In this document: positions 43,698 to 52,004 of the stretch, in pieces
Numbering within the stretch: the stretch's first letter is position 1
Layout of the letters: each line of letters begins with the position of its first letter
From: Pseudomonas fluorescens
Lineage (GTDB): Bacteria; Pseudomonadota; Gammaproteobacteria; Pseudomonadales; Pseudomonadaceae
Reading direction: 5' to 3'
Assembly: GCF_001623525.1 (NCBI RefSeq)
Contig: NZ_CP015225.1
Span: 1,116,001-1,180,000 of the forward strand
DNA length: 64,000 nucleotides
Program-made: the position numbers and the translations under genes
Notes under the pieces: generated by a model
Database searches by the model: none
Told to the model about the DNA's origin: nothing
The model's input: only the letters and a program-made list of their open reading frames with translations

Positions 43698-44666
43698 TCA
43701 GCCTTGGCGGACCAGGCTTTTTGAGCGGAATATCTGGAGCATTGCGCCTGTCTTGCCGTCGAGCACGACAACGATCAGTAACAGGACTCCATTGGTAAGT
43801 AGGATCGCAGCTGATCCAGCGCCGAGCAGACTCATCCCATTGTTTAGAATTGTCAGGATGAGCACGCCGAACAGCACGCCGCTGGGTTTACCTATGCCTC
43901 CGGCGAGCGCAATACCGCCGATGATGGCTGCTGATACAGCCTGCAGGAGAAGGTTGCTCCCCATGGTTGCAGATGCGGTTGCGAGGCTGATCGACAGCAG
44001 AACGCCAGCAAGGCCTGCGCACAGGGACGAGAGCACGAAAGCGAACAAGTGAATTCGTCCAATGGGTACTCCGCAAGCCTGAGCGGCATGAGCTCGGCTA
44101 CCTGTTGCCACCATGTCACGACCGAGCCGGGTAAACTTGAGAACGCCGGCCATCAGCCCGAAAGCCAAAATGGTCAGTAGGCTCCGTGCCGAGAAAATTC
44201 CGAATATCGAATCGTCCCACAACGCGCCGGCATCGAAGTTGTCGGTGTTGACGATCTTCCCACCTGCCAGCCAGTAGGCGAATCCGCTGAGCGCGATCAT
44301 CGTGCCAACAGTGACGACGAGCGAGGAGAGACGCAGCCATACGAAAATGAGTGCGTTGACCATGCCTACCAAGAGCGCAAAGGCCATTGCCGCTAACGCT
44401 CCCGTCACCAAGTCGTCTCCGCCGACCTTGAGCGTGATAAGTCCGGCAACAGCGACCATGGAGCCCACGCTGAGGTCAAACTCCCCCACCAGCATGGTCA
44501 TTGACAAACCGAGGGTGATGAGGCCGAGTAGGGCAAATGACTGGAGAATCGCGTAGGTGTTCTGCGTGCTGGCGAAGTTGTCCAGGGTTACAGTGAAGGC
44601 TGCGAACAGAGCAACTGTGAGTACCAGCGGCAGATTTGTGGCCAGAGAGATGATCGGGGATTTCAT
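43698..44666 (-). CDS. RbsC-type ABC transporter permease 2 (left arm)
   Basis: 322 aa with about ten membrane helices. The family segment TMLVGEFDLSVGSMVAVAGL corresponds to the conserved GGIDLSVG-type motif of RbsC permeases. It also contains GVPIGRIHLFAFVLSSLCAG and SAAIIGGIALAGGIGKPSGV. The ATG overlaps the stop of permease 1 (ATGA). Two different permeases are encoded, so the channel is likely a heterodimer. Confidence 0.9.
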   Translation of the reverse strand: MKSPIISLATNLPLVLTVALFAAFTVTLDNFASTQNTYAILQSFALLGLITLGLSMTMLVGEFDLSVGSMVAVAGLITLKVGGDDLVTGALAAMAFALLVGMVNALIFVWLRLSSLVVTVGTMIALSGFAYWLAGGKIVNTDNFDAGALWDDSIFGIFSARSLLTILAFGLMAGVLKFTRLGRDMVATGSRAHAAQACGVPIGRIHLFAFVLSSLCAGLAGVLLSISLATASATMGSNLLLQAVSAAIIGGIALAGGIGKPSGVLFGVLILTILNNGMSLLGAGSAAILLTNGVLLLIVVVLDGKTGAMLQIFRSKSLVRQG

Positions 44667-45694
44667 CAGTGCACCCTCCCACGGGCAATCAGGGCAGCAA
44701 GTATCACGGCCAGGACGACAACAGCACCTTTCACCATGAGTTGAATTTCAAAGGACAATCCGTGGACGAGCAGTAAATTCCCAATGAGTGCGAGGAAAAT
44801 TGCTCCGTACACGGCGTCGATGATTTTTCCTTGTCCACCTCGGATGGATATCCCGGCTACCAGCACCGCCGCGATGGCGTCGAAGTCGAGCCCCGCTGCC
44901 AGCTTCAGGTTTCCCTGGCCGGCCTGGGAGGCGAAGAGGCCACCGGCCAGTGCTGCCGAGAAGCCCGCGATCACGAATGCAATCACCAATGTCCGAGGAA
45001 CGCGAATGCCGGAGTAGGCGGCGGTTACCGGATTCAAGCCAATCAGCCGTAGTTCACGACCGAAGCGCGTCCTTTCAACCCAATAGTTCGCGGCGAGTGA
45101 GAAGGCCAGGAAAATAACGAGCTGGTTCGGTACGAGCGATGCGAATTTCCCAATGCCGAGCCAGGACGCATCTCCTTTGCCAACGACCGTCATTCCACCC
45201 GACACGTAGGAGCCGACGCCCATCACGATCGAGGCCACAGCAATGGTCGCGATGATTGGATTAACCCGTGCAGTACCTACGACCACCCCTTGGATTGAAC
45301 CGATCGCGATGCCGAGGACGCTTACTGAGAGTAGGGCCACTGGGAGGCCGAAGTGTAGGGTGCTTGCGAACACGATTGTGGACAGCGCGGCGGTCGCGGC
45401 CATCGAGAGCATGAAGAGATTGCCACTCAGCGTGATGAAGGCCATGCCGACAGCTGCGATACCAATCGCAGAAACCGAATACATGATGGCGTTGAGGTTG
45501 GCCGGGGTGAGGAAGTTGTCGACTGACAAGTGGCCCCAGATGATCAGAAGTATCGACACCACCTTGATGCCATTAACCTGGATCCTGTCCGCCTGAACAG
45601 AGTCCCGTACAAAATCCCCAACGGCGGAGGTCATTGTCTTTGTTCTAGATGGCGTGCTCGATGCGAGATGTGAGGTTTCACGTGCTTGTCTCAT
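44666..45694 (-). CDS. RbsC-type ABC transporter permease 1 (left arm)
   Basis: 342 aa from MRQARETSHLASSTPSRTKT, the ATG overlapping the ATPase stop (ATGA); a longer frame into the ATPase gene was discarded. About ten membrane helices follow a 50-residue cytoplasmic N-terminus. The motif LNAIMYSVSAIGIAAVGMAF and the conserved end AAVLVAGISIRGGQGKIIDA identify the branched RbsC/BPD_transp_2 family. Forms a pair with permease 2. Confidence 0.9.
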   Translation of the reverse strand: MRQARETSHLASSTPSRTKTMTSAVGDFVRDSVQADRIQVNGIKVVSILLIIWGHLSVDNFLTPANLNAIMYSVSAIGIAAVGMAFITLSGNLFMLSMAATAALSTIVFASTLHFGLPVALLSVSVLGIAIGSIQGVVVGTARVNPIIATIAVASIVMGVGSYVSGGMTVVGKGDASWLGIGKFASLVPNQLVIFLAFSLAANYWVERTRFGRELRLIGLNPVTAAYSGIRVPRTLVIAFVIAGFSAALAGGLFASQAGQGNLKLAAGLDFDAIAAVLVAGISIRGGQGKIIDAVYGAIFLALIGNLLLVHGLSFEIQLMVKGAVVVLAVILAALIARGRVH

Positions 45695-47196
45695 GCGATT
45701 TTCTCCTCGCCGCGCCCGTGAAGGATGTCCATCAGGATGGAGGTCATGGAGCAATGCTCGATGACTCGGTCATTGACCGTTTCTCCTCTGAAGACGGTGA
45801 TAACCCGGTCTGCTAGTTCGAGCACTTCCTCAAAGTCGGTGGAGAAGAAAATAACGGTGAGCCCAGTCGCTGCCATCGATCGCAGCTGAGCGTAAATCTC
45901 TGCCCTCGCGCCAACATCTACACCGCGCGTAGGCTCATTGAGGATAAGAATCTTGGGTGAGATTGCGGCGGCCTTGGCCATGGCAACTTTCTGCTGATTA
46001 CCCCCGCTCAAGCTCGACACCTTGCTACCTATGCGCGTGGTGTCGATCGTGAAGCGCTTCATCAGATCTAGAGCAGCATCGCGTTCTTGCGAACGTTCGA
46101 GCCGTCCAAAGCGCGAAAACTGGAAGAGAATCGATGCAGTCGAGTTTTGTCCGATATTGGCCTCAAGAAATACACCTTTGCCGGCTCGATCCTCGGGTAC
46201 ATAAGCGATGCCCTGTGAGATCGCTTTTCGCGGGGACTGAATATCGACCTGCTGGCCATCGATCGACAGGTTGCCGGTATGAGATCGAACGCCCGCAATC
46301 GCTTCTATCAGACGGTCAGCACCAGAACCAAGCTGACCAACTACGCCGAGAATTTCGCCCGCTGGTACTTCCAGGTCAAGCGATTGGCAGGCGTTTGGCA
46401 CCCCGAATCGATCAAGCTTCAGTCTTATGAGATGCGCGTGTGGATTGATCGCGTCGAGCGTCGAGCGTCGCTCCACTTCATGTCCCACCATCGCCAATAC
46501 CAGCGACTCTGTGGTCATCTCTGATGTGGGAGCAGTTAAGACTCGTTCACCGCTGCGGAAGATAGTAATTCGATCCGTAAGATCGAAGACCTCATTGAGA
46601 CGATGGCTGATGAATACCACCGTCGTACCCTGATCACGAAGCCAACGCACAGCGGTGAAAACACGCGCAATCTCACTTTCGGCCAACGTTGCGGTGGGCT
46701 CATCCAGAATCAGGACTTTAGCGCCGTGGAGCACGCAGCGGGAGATCTCTACCAATTGCCGCTCCGCGAGCGAGAGCTCGGAAGCCGATTGATCCAGGGT
46801 AACGTGGGACAAACCAATTGAGTCGAGCTGGCGTCGCACGTCATTTTTGAACCGTCCCCTCAGATAAAGCCGGCCAACCTGGGCATTGCCCATAAGCACG
46901 TTGTCCAATACAGACAGCGCTGGGATGATGGACAGCTCTTGATGGACGATGGAAATACAGGAAGGGTCGGTGCGTCGGCCAGGCCGTAGTACCGCTCCGT
47001 CGAACAGGATTTGACCTTCGGTTGGCTGCACCAAGCCACCAAGAATTTTCACGAGCGTGCTTTTACCGGCGCCGTTTTCGCCGCAGAGGCCATGGATTTC
47101 CCCGGCATTCAACTCAAAGTCTATAGACTTCAACGCTGTAATACCGCCATAGGTCTTATGTAGCCCAGTTACCTGGACAATTTTTTGAGACTGCAT
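45691..47196 (-). CDS. RbsA-type ABC transporter ATPase, double domain (left arm)
   Basis: 501 aa with two tandem ABC domains. The first has Walker A GENGAGKS, signature ELSLAERQLVEISR and Walker B VLILDEPTATL. The second has a degenerate Walker A (GQLGSGAD), as in RbsA-type proteins, signature SLSGGNQQKVAMAK and Walker B ILILNEPTRGVD. SD AGGA is seven bases before the ATG. It is the first gene of the left transport operon; the 309-bp region upstream carries its promoter. Confidence 0.92.
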   Translation of the reverse strand: MQSQKIVQVTGLHKTYGGITALKSIDFELNAGEIHGLCGENGAGKSTLVKILGGLVQPTEGQILFDGAVLRPGRRTDPSCISIVHQELSIIPALSVLDNVLMGNAQVGRLYLRGRFKNDVRRQLDSIGLSHVTLDQSASELSLAERQLVEISRCVLHGAKVLILDEPTATLAESEIARVFTAVRWLRDQGTTVVFISHRLNEVFDLTDRITIFRSGERVLTAPTSEMTTESLVLAMVGHEVERRSTLDAINPHAHLIRLKLDRFGVPNACQSLDLEVPAGEILGVVGQLGSGADRLIEAIAGVRSHTGNLSIDGQQVDIQSPRKAISQGIAYVPEDRAGKGVFLEANIGQNSTASILFQFSRFGRLERSQERDAALDLMKRFTIDTTRIGSKVSSLSGGNQQKVAMAKAAAISPKILILNEPTRGVDVGARAEIYAQLRSMAATGLTVIFFSTDFEEVLELADRVITVFRGETVNDRVIEHCSMTSILMDILHGRGEEKIA

Positions 47197-47365
47197 GGTT
47201 GAGTCCTGTCATTGTTATGATTGTGAACAGATATCTACTAGCAGTGAAACTAAGTACTTCGAGGCTGCGCGCCGGATTTAACTTCTCTTAAGTGCTTGCT
47301 GACGTCCTAAATTTTCCGATTTTCGAGTATTGAATTCATAAAAACACACATACCTCCGGCAGAAA

Positions 47366-47392
47366 ATGCATGAAATGGAATTCACTTTTCAA
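47366..47392. repeat. Copy 2 of the motif shared with 34129-34155
   Basis: ATGCATGAAATGGAATTCAC followed by TTTTCA. It lies about 170 bases upstream of the left ABC operon start and overlaps one of two GAATTC-centred dyads there, which suggests a regulatory site. Confidence 0.45.
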
Positions 47393-47466
47393 ATGATGAA
47401 AAAATGCCTTTCACTGGAAATGCGAGGACACCTAATTGAGGTGCCTTTCAATGCTGAGTGGAATAA

Positions 47467-47497
47467 TTTGCTGCCCAGACTAGATCTGGGCAGCAAA
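47467..47497 (-). terminator. 13-bp perfect terminator after the Gfo/Idh/MocA gene
   Basis: TTTGCTGCCCAGA / TCTGGGCAGCAAA pair perfectly with a 5-nt loop, flanked by A/T runs on both sides so that it can work in either direction. It starts nine bases after the stop codon of the dehydrogenase gene. Confidence 0.88.
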
Positions 47498-47505
47498 AAA
47501 TAATT

Positions 47506-48594
47506 TCAGATCAGGGAGACTTCTTGCCCGAGAAGTTCTGACGATTTGAAAAGCGCCTCGAGGATCAGGTTGATATTGTGTGCCTGAGTTGCGGGAACTT
47601 GAGATGGCAAGCCTTCAGTAAGCGATTTAACGAAGGCGGCAGCTTCTCGATCAAAATAAACCGGGTTGCCAATTTCAGCGATCTCCGGTGAATACACGGT
47701 TTTTCGCACAGCCCATACTTCGGGGAAACTCGTTTCGTTCCAATGCGTCCAGCCTTGCGAGTGACCAATCTTTCCATCGTGATACAGCTTGTAAGAGGCG
47801 GGCATTGGGGTGGAGTGCATCACACCGTGCGTACCGTAGGCTGTCACGTCCCAGCTTTCCGTCCAGGGCATGGGATCCCATGACATGAAGTCGATAGTGA
47901 CGACTTTGTCATCGTAATTCAGTATCGCGACGGCGGCGTCTTCGCGCGCAGAGTTACTCATTTGACCTGCAAACTTGGTGATCCTGGCGTTCACGAATTT
48001 AGGCATACCAAAGTGCAGCAGGATCCGGTCAATGGTGTGGCAGCCAATTACGTAGAAGGCGCCACCCAGGTCGCCTGGCTGTTTCATGTGGTTGGTGTCG
48101 GCCTCGTCGTGCGAGCAACCTGCATGAGCCCGCACCTGAAGTACCTTGCCGATCTCTCCGCTTTGGAGCACTTGCTGCATTTTTTCCACTGCCGGCGAAA
48201 ACCTCCAGCAGTAGCCGACTTGGAACAGATTGCCAGTGCGCTCAACCGCTTCCACGATGCGCAAGGTATCGGTCGAGTGGCGACCTGCAGGTTTCTCACA
48301 CAGCACCGCCTTACCTGCTTCCAATGCCTCGATGGCCCAGTCAGCCATCAAATAACTTTTGGGATGCACCAGGACGATGTGTACGTTGGGATCGCTTAAA
48401 ATGTCTTCCTTGCTGCGCGCCTGAAGGCCCAGTGCGTCGGCAAATGGTTCGAGCAGCGGACTGTCGTCGTAGGCCCCGAGAAACTCTACACCCGGGATAC
48501 GCTGGAAGGCTTTTACCCGCCCTGACGTGTGAGGGTGGGTGATCCCCAGGCATGCCACGCCGAGCTTGGTTTGATTGTCGATCTTGGTAGTCAT
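47506..48594 (-). CDS. Gfo/Idh/MocA-family oxidoreductase (central cluster)
   Basis: 362 aa. NAD(P)-binding start LGVACLGITHPHTSGRVKAF differs from the usual GxGxxG by a LGITHPH sequence, then AGKAVLCEKPAGRHSTDTLR is the conserved EKP motif with the proposed catalytic lysine. The C-terminal domain has the DLGGAFYVIGCHTIDRILLH motif (GGxxxDxxxHxxD-like). SD AAGGGA precedes the ATG. It is the last gene of the dioxygenase operon, so it acts on the same pathway. Substrate unknown; the family oxidises sugars, inositols and glycosides. Confidence 0.88.
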   Translation of the reverse strand: MTTKIDNQTKLGVACLGITHPHTSGRVKAFQRIPGVEFLGAYDDSPLLEPFADALGLQARSKEDILSDPNVHIVLVHPKSYLMADWAIEALEAGKAVLCEKPAGRHSTDTLRIVEAVERTGNLFQVGYCWRFSPAVEKMQQVLQSGEIGKVLQVRAHAGCSHDEADTNHMKQPGDLGGAFYVIGCHTIDRILLHFGMPKFVNARITKFAGQMSNSAREDAAVAILNYDDKVVTIDFMSWDPMPWTESWDVTAYGTHGVMHSTPMPASYKLYHDGKIGHSQGWTHWNETSFPEVWAVRKTVYSPEIAEIGNPVYFDREAAAFVKSLTEGLPSQVPATQAHNINLILEALFKSSELLGQEVSLI

Positions 48595-48694
48595 TTTCTA
48601 TTCCCTTGTTTTTGTAGTCAGTACCGATGCCACGTGCCACAGACGCTCCCAGGATTCTTGCTCCAAGGGCAGACATGCCAAAGTAGGCGCGCGG

Positions 48695-49498
48695 TCATAT
48701 CAACGAGCGGATGCTGCCACCGTCGACACCCCAAACACTGGAGGTCACAAAGGACGCCAGATCAGACGCCATGAAAACTATTACGTTGGCCACCTCTTCG
48801 GGAGTGCCAAGGCGATTAAGAGGAAGCTGGCGTAGCGACATTTCATGCTCCACGGCGGCTTGAGGGTCCATGCCGTGGACCTTCGCCATGGTTTCAGCAA
48901 AACCGCCGGACTTCGTCCAGAACGGCGTCCAGATAGGGCCTGGCGCTACAGCGTTCACTCGAATGTGCGGGCCTTCACTGCGGGCCAAGCCTTTGGTTAC
49001 GGCCAGCACAGCAGCTTTAGAGGCGGAGTAGTCAAGCGGGCAGGGTTCTGGCTGTCGGGCAAGGTCGGAGGCATTGTTGATGATGACGCCGCTTTGTTGA
49101 GCGCGCATCACAGGGAGGATTTTGCGACAAGCTCGCACGTAGCTCATGAAATTGAGCTGCATGGTTGCTTCCCAGTCTTCATCGGTCAGGTCGTCGAACA
49201 TCCGCACGGCACCAGAGCCTACGTTGTTGACGAGCACATCAACTTTGCCGTCGTAGATGGCCAAAACGCTATCGATGCCATCGTTCACACCACTCAAGGT
49301 GCTGAGGTCAGCTTTACTGACAGCAGCTTTGGCGCCCAGGGCCTCAACTTCGTGCTTCAGTTCTGCGAGGGCTCCTTCATCCCAGTCCAGCAACGCGAGC
49401 TGACTGCCTTCGGCCGCAAATGCCAGCGCCGTGGCACGACCGATACCTTTCGCTGCGCCGGTGATGAGTACGATTTTGCCGGCAAGGTTAGTTTTCAT
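48695..49498 (-). CDS. SDR-family dehydrogenase (central cluster)
   Basis: 267 aa from MKTNLAGKIVLITGAAKGIG; the much longer open frame upstream covers a spacer and part of the Dabb gene and was rejected. Cofactor motif TGAAKGIG (residues 13-20), NNVG in VLVNNVGSGAVRMF, and catalytic YSASK in CPLDYSASKAAVLAVTK. The end WGVDGGSIRSLI is a normal SDR C-terminus. It lies between the Gfo/Idh/MocA and Dabb genes in the dioxygenase operon. Confidence 0.9.
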   Translation of the reverse strand: MKTNLAGKIVLITGAAKGIGRATALAFAAEGSQLALLDWDEGALAELKHEVEALGAKAAVSKADLSTLSGVNDGIDSVLAIYDGKVDVLVNNVGSGAVRMFDDLTDEDWEATMQLNFMSYVRACRKILPVMRAQQSGVIINNASDLARQPEPCPLDYSASKAAVLAVTKGLARSEGPHIRVNAVAPGPIWTPFWTKSGGFAETMAKVHGMDPQAAVEHEMSLRQLPLNRLGTPEEVANVIVFMASDLASFVTSSVWGVDGGSIRSLI

Positions 49499-49583
49499 AG
49501 CTGAATACCTTCTTTTTTGAGCTGATGAAGCACAAGGTGCTCGTTTCTTATTGAATAGAAGTTCAGTGTTGTAGCAGGTGCTA

Positions 49584-49889
49584 TTACATGAAGTAATCAA
49601 CCTGGTGCCTGGCGGTGCGCACGTTTCCGAGTTCTTCGCGAACTCGCAAGTGAGCAGGGTGCGTGGCATAACTTTGCAGCGCCTCCATGGAATCGAATTC
49701 CGAATACAGCACCACATCGCAGGCATAATCGATCTTGCTGAAGTCAACGCCGATCTCTAACTTGAGAAGGCCAGGAATTACGCTGCGAAGACCTTCGAAA
49801 GCACTTTTGAGCTTTTCAATATTGGCTGAGCGCTCATGCTCAGTTTCGCCAAGCAAGTTCCACATGACGATATGTTTGACCGGTCGCAT
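49584..49889 (-). CDS. Dabb (stress-responsive alpha/beta barrel) domain protein
   Basis: 101 aa from MRPVKHIVMWNLLGETEHER. The motif KHIVMWNL at the start, then KLEIGVDFSKIDYACDVVLY and SYATHPAHLRVREELGNVRT are typical of dimeric ferredoxin-like Dabb proteins. Some act as cyclases or dehydratases in phenolic pathways (for example olivetolic acid cyclase). It lies directly downstream of the ring-cleaving dioxygenase gene, so a helper role in forming or handling an aromatic or cyclic intermediate is plausible. Catalytic residues cannot be fixed from sequence alone. Confidence 0.85.
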   Translation of the reverse strand: MRPVKHIVMWNLLGETEHERSANIEKLKSAFEGLRSVIPGLLKLEIGVDFSKIDYACDVVLYSEFDSMEALQSYATHPAHLRVREELGNVRTARHQVDYFM

Positions 49890-49968
49890 AGTCCTCTCCG
49901 AGGTAGATGTGCGAGTACTGGCTATGGCCTGCACACTGCAAGCCTGGTAGACAAGAAATGTATGTGGG

Positions 49969-50829
49969 CTATGTGTTGTGGAGGATGAAGTCAAAATCCA
50001 GGGTGTAATACAGCGAGTCAATCGAGTTACCGTACGGATCGATTCCACTCTCGTGGCGAACCCAGTCTGCAATCAGTGACGAACGGACACCGAATACCGC
50101 ATCCGAATCCAGATAGTCGCCACCCTCCCGGAACACGTGGGTGACTAGACGCTGATATCCAGGAGCAGTGATCATGAAATGCAGGTGGGCAGGACGCCAT
50201 GGATGCCGATTTAACGCCTCCAGCATCTTGCCAACCGGGCCGTCATGGGGGATGGGGTAGCACTCAGGGACGATGGTGCGGAAGTAGTAATGGCCATTGG
50301 CGTCGGCCTGTATAACCGCACGTCCGTGATAGTCCCCCATATCAGGCTTCTGAACGTCGTAGAAGCCCGCGTCGTCGGCTTGCCAGACTTCAATGGTCGC
50401 ATTTGGGATGGGGGTGCCATCTTTGGCTGTAACAGTACCCTTCACAAACCACGGAACACCTGGAAGCCCACCACTGATGTCTTCGCCCAAGTCGTAACGA
50501 GGGGCGTTGGCGACATGGAAGGGGCCGAAAACCGTGGCTTCAGTGCAGCCTTCTGGCTTCTTGTGATTCTGGGCGATGACCAACGTCGACAGCCCCAGCG
50601 TATCGGACAGGAGGATGAATTCCTGTCGTTTGTCGGTCGTGATATGACCGATCGCGGTCAGAAACTCGATACCCTTTTCCCATTCTTCCTCGGTCAAATT
50701 GGTCTCCCGCGCAAATGCGTGGAGGTGCTGAACGAGTGAAGTAACGATCTCATGCAGGCGCTGATTCTCCGTCCCGGCATTTCGGGTGAGGACAGCTTGT
50801 GTGATCGTCTGCTCATCTAGGTTTCGCAT
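49969..50829 (-). CDS. Intradiol ring-cleavage dioxygenase, hydroxyquinol 1,2-dioxygenase type
   Basis: 286 aa from MRNLDEQTITQAVLTRNAGT. It opens an aromatic diol between two hydroxyls using non-heme Fe(III). The four ligand positions are visible: Tyr157 (GFYDVQ), Tyr191 (ECYPIP), His215 and His217 (RPAHLHF), with spacing like the known hydroxyquinol enzymes. The N-terminal helical dimer domain (TEEEWEKGIEFLTAIGHIT) and GCTEATVFGPFHV are as in hydroxyquinol or chlorocatechol dioxygenases. With hydroxyquinol it would give maleylacetate, which the reductase at 52005-53069 can use. It is the first gene of a four-gene minus operon and is divergent from a LysR gene. Confidence 0.9.
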   Translation of the reverse strand: MRNLDEQTITQAVLTRNAGTENQRLHEIVTSLVQHLHAFARETNLTEEEWEKGIEFLTAIGHITTDKRQEFILLSDTLGLSTLVIAQNHKKPEGCTEATVFGPFHVANAPRYDLGEDISGGLPGVPWFVKGTVTAKDGTPIPNATIEVWQADDAGFYDVQKPDMGDYHGRAVIQADANGHYYFRTIVPECYPIPHDGPVGKMLEALNRHPWRPAHLHFMITAPGYQRLVTHVFREGGDYLDSDAVFGVRSSLIADWVRHESGIDPYGNSIDSLYYTLDFDFILHNT

Positions 50830-50983
50830 GGAGATGCATCCTTTTTTATTTGAGTCAGGAGAGATCTGAGGTGATCGACTCCCGAGGGAACATTGACTGT
50901 TGGCCAGCAGATGCCTGTTCCCGAAACTATGGCGATACGCTAAAGTCACAGGCGGTGGAATAAAATACTAAAAATGAAAATCT

Positions 50984-51003
50984 TTATTTCACTATGGAAA
51001 TAA
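50984..51003. promoter_or_regulatory. Palindromic operator TTATTTC-N6-GAAATAA, site 1
   Basis: Perfect 7-6-7 palindrome between the dioxygenase operon (minus) and the LysR gene (plus), about 30 bases before the chosen LysR start. The same element with one change occurs at 53681-53700 in front of the maleylacetate reductase operon. It fits a LysR (T-N11-A-like) binding site. Confidence 0.68.
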
Positions 51004-51032
51004 TCTTCCTTTTTTTGTGTGGATGCCTAAGG

Positions 51033-51947
51033 ATGGATCGATTTACAGAGCTTGAGCTTTTCGTATACACGGCTGAGCTAGGAACGCTGAGTCGCGCGGC
51101 TGAAAAACTGGAAATTTCAAATGCCGCGGCCAGTCGTCATCTCGCAGCGCTCGAAACGCGGCTCGGAGTTCGGCTGGTGGAGCGGAGTACGCGCCGCTTA
51201 TCCCTTACCAACTCAGGACATGATTTTTATGCCAAATGCAAAAGCCTGCTCGCTGAGCTGGCGGAGGCAGAGGCTACTGTCAGTGCGGCTCTGATTGAAC
51301 CCACGGGCACTCTGACGATTAGCGCAACCATTTCTTTTTGCATGTTGCATATCGCGCCCATCGTGCCCGAGTTTCAGCGCCGCTACCCCGGAATCAAGGT
51401 CAAGATCATCGGCGCCAATCGGTACTACGACATCATCGATAGTGAGATTGATCTAGCTGTTCGAACGCGTGAATACGAAGCAGATTCGAACATTACTGTC
51501 CGTCGGTTGGCCGAGACCAGACGTGTACTCGCGGCTTCGCCCAAATACCTCCAGCGCAAAGGTATCCCTAGGACTGTGCAGGATTTGGCCGAGCATGATG
51601 TGCTGATTTATAGCCTCGCGAACCATCCCAACACGATGGAGTTCACTCGAGATGGGCAGCATGAAAGTATCAAAGTGCAGCCGGCCCTGGAGACCAACGA
51701 TGGTCAGATCGTCAGGGCAGCAGCACTGGCGGGGGCAGGGATACTGGTACAGCCCAAGTACATCATCTATGACGACCTGGTAGCCGGCAGACTCATACCC
51801 GTGATGGATGATTGGGATCTGCCTCGATTGACCATCAATCTTGCGTTTCAGGATCGACGTCACATGCCGGCGAAGACTCGCCTGTTCATCGACTTCTTGC
51901 TCGATCACTTCAAGCGTAACGATTACGAACGCTACTGGACGCGATGA
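51033..51947 (+). CDS. LysR-family transcriptional regulator (central cluster)
   Basis: 304 aa from MDRFTELELFVYTAELGTLS; an ATG at 50994 in the same frame lies inside the palindrome and adds an atypical hydrophobic leader, so it was not used. HTH: GTLSRAAEKLEISNAAASRH then LAALETRLGVRLVERSTRRL. The effector domain includes YDIIDSEIDLAVRTREYEAD. It probably controls the two ring-cleavage operons through the palindromes at 50984 and 53681. Confidence 0.92.
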   Translation: MDRFTELELFVYTAELGTLSRAAEKLEISNAAASRHLAALETRLGVRLVERSTRRLSLTNSGHDFYAKCKSLLAELAEAEATVSAALIEPTGTLTISATISFCMLHIAPIVPEFQRRYPGIKVKIIGANRYYDIIDSEIDLAVRTREYEADSNITVRRLAETRRVLAASPKYLQRKGIPRTVQDLAEHDVLIYSLANHPNTMEFTRDGQHESIKVQPALETNDGQIVRAAALAGAGILVQPKYIIYDDLVAGRLIPVMDDWDLPRLTINLAFQDRRHMPAKTRLFIDFLLDHFKRNDYERYWTR

Positions 51948-51953
51948 AAAAAG

Positions 51954-51986
51954 CCCACTCGACTTCCTGCACGGTCATCGAGTGGG
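51954..51986. terminator. Terminator between converging LysR and maleylacetate reductase genes
   Basis: CCCACTCGA / TCGAGTGGG form a 9-bp perfect stem with a 15-nt loop, seven bases after the LysR stop and 19 bases after the reductase stop on the other strand. A run of six A residues on the plus side would be U-rich for the minus transcript. Confidence 0.65.
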
Positions 51987-52004
51987 TGAGGCAATAGGCG
52001 GCAG

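Larger units (their letters stand above)
47197..47505. other. Promoter region of the left ABC operon
   Basis: AT-rich, gene-free. It contains two GAATTC-centred dyads 46 bases apart (TGAATTCA at 47331-47338 and GGAATTC at 47377-47383), the second inside the motif at 47366-47392, and ends in a terminator of the downstream-facing dehydrogenase gene. The dyads are candidate operators for the transport operon. Confidence 0.5.

Noticed and set aside
50994-51032. Upstream ATG as start of the central LysR gene
   Set aside because: It lies inside the perfect palindrome and would add a hydrophobic leader not found in LysR proteins.
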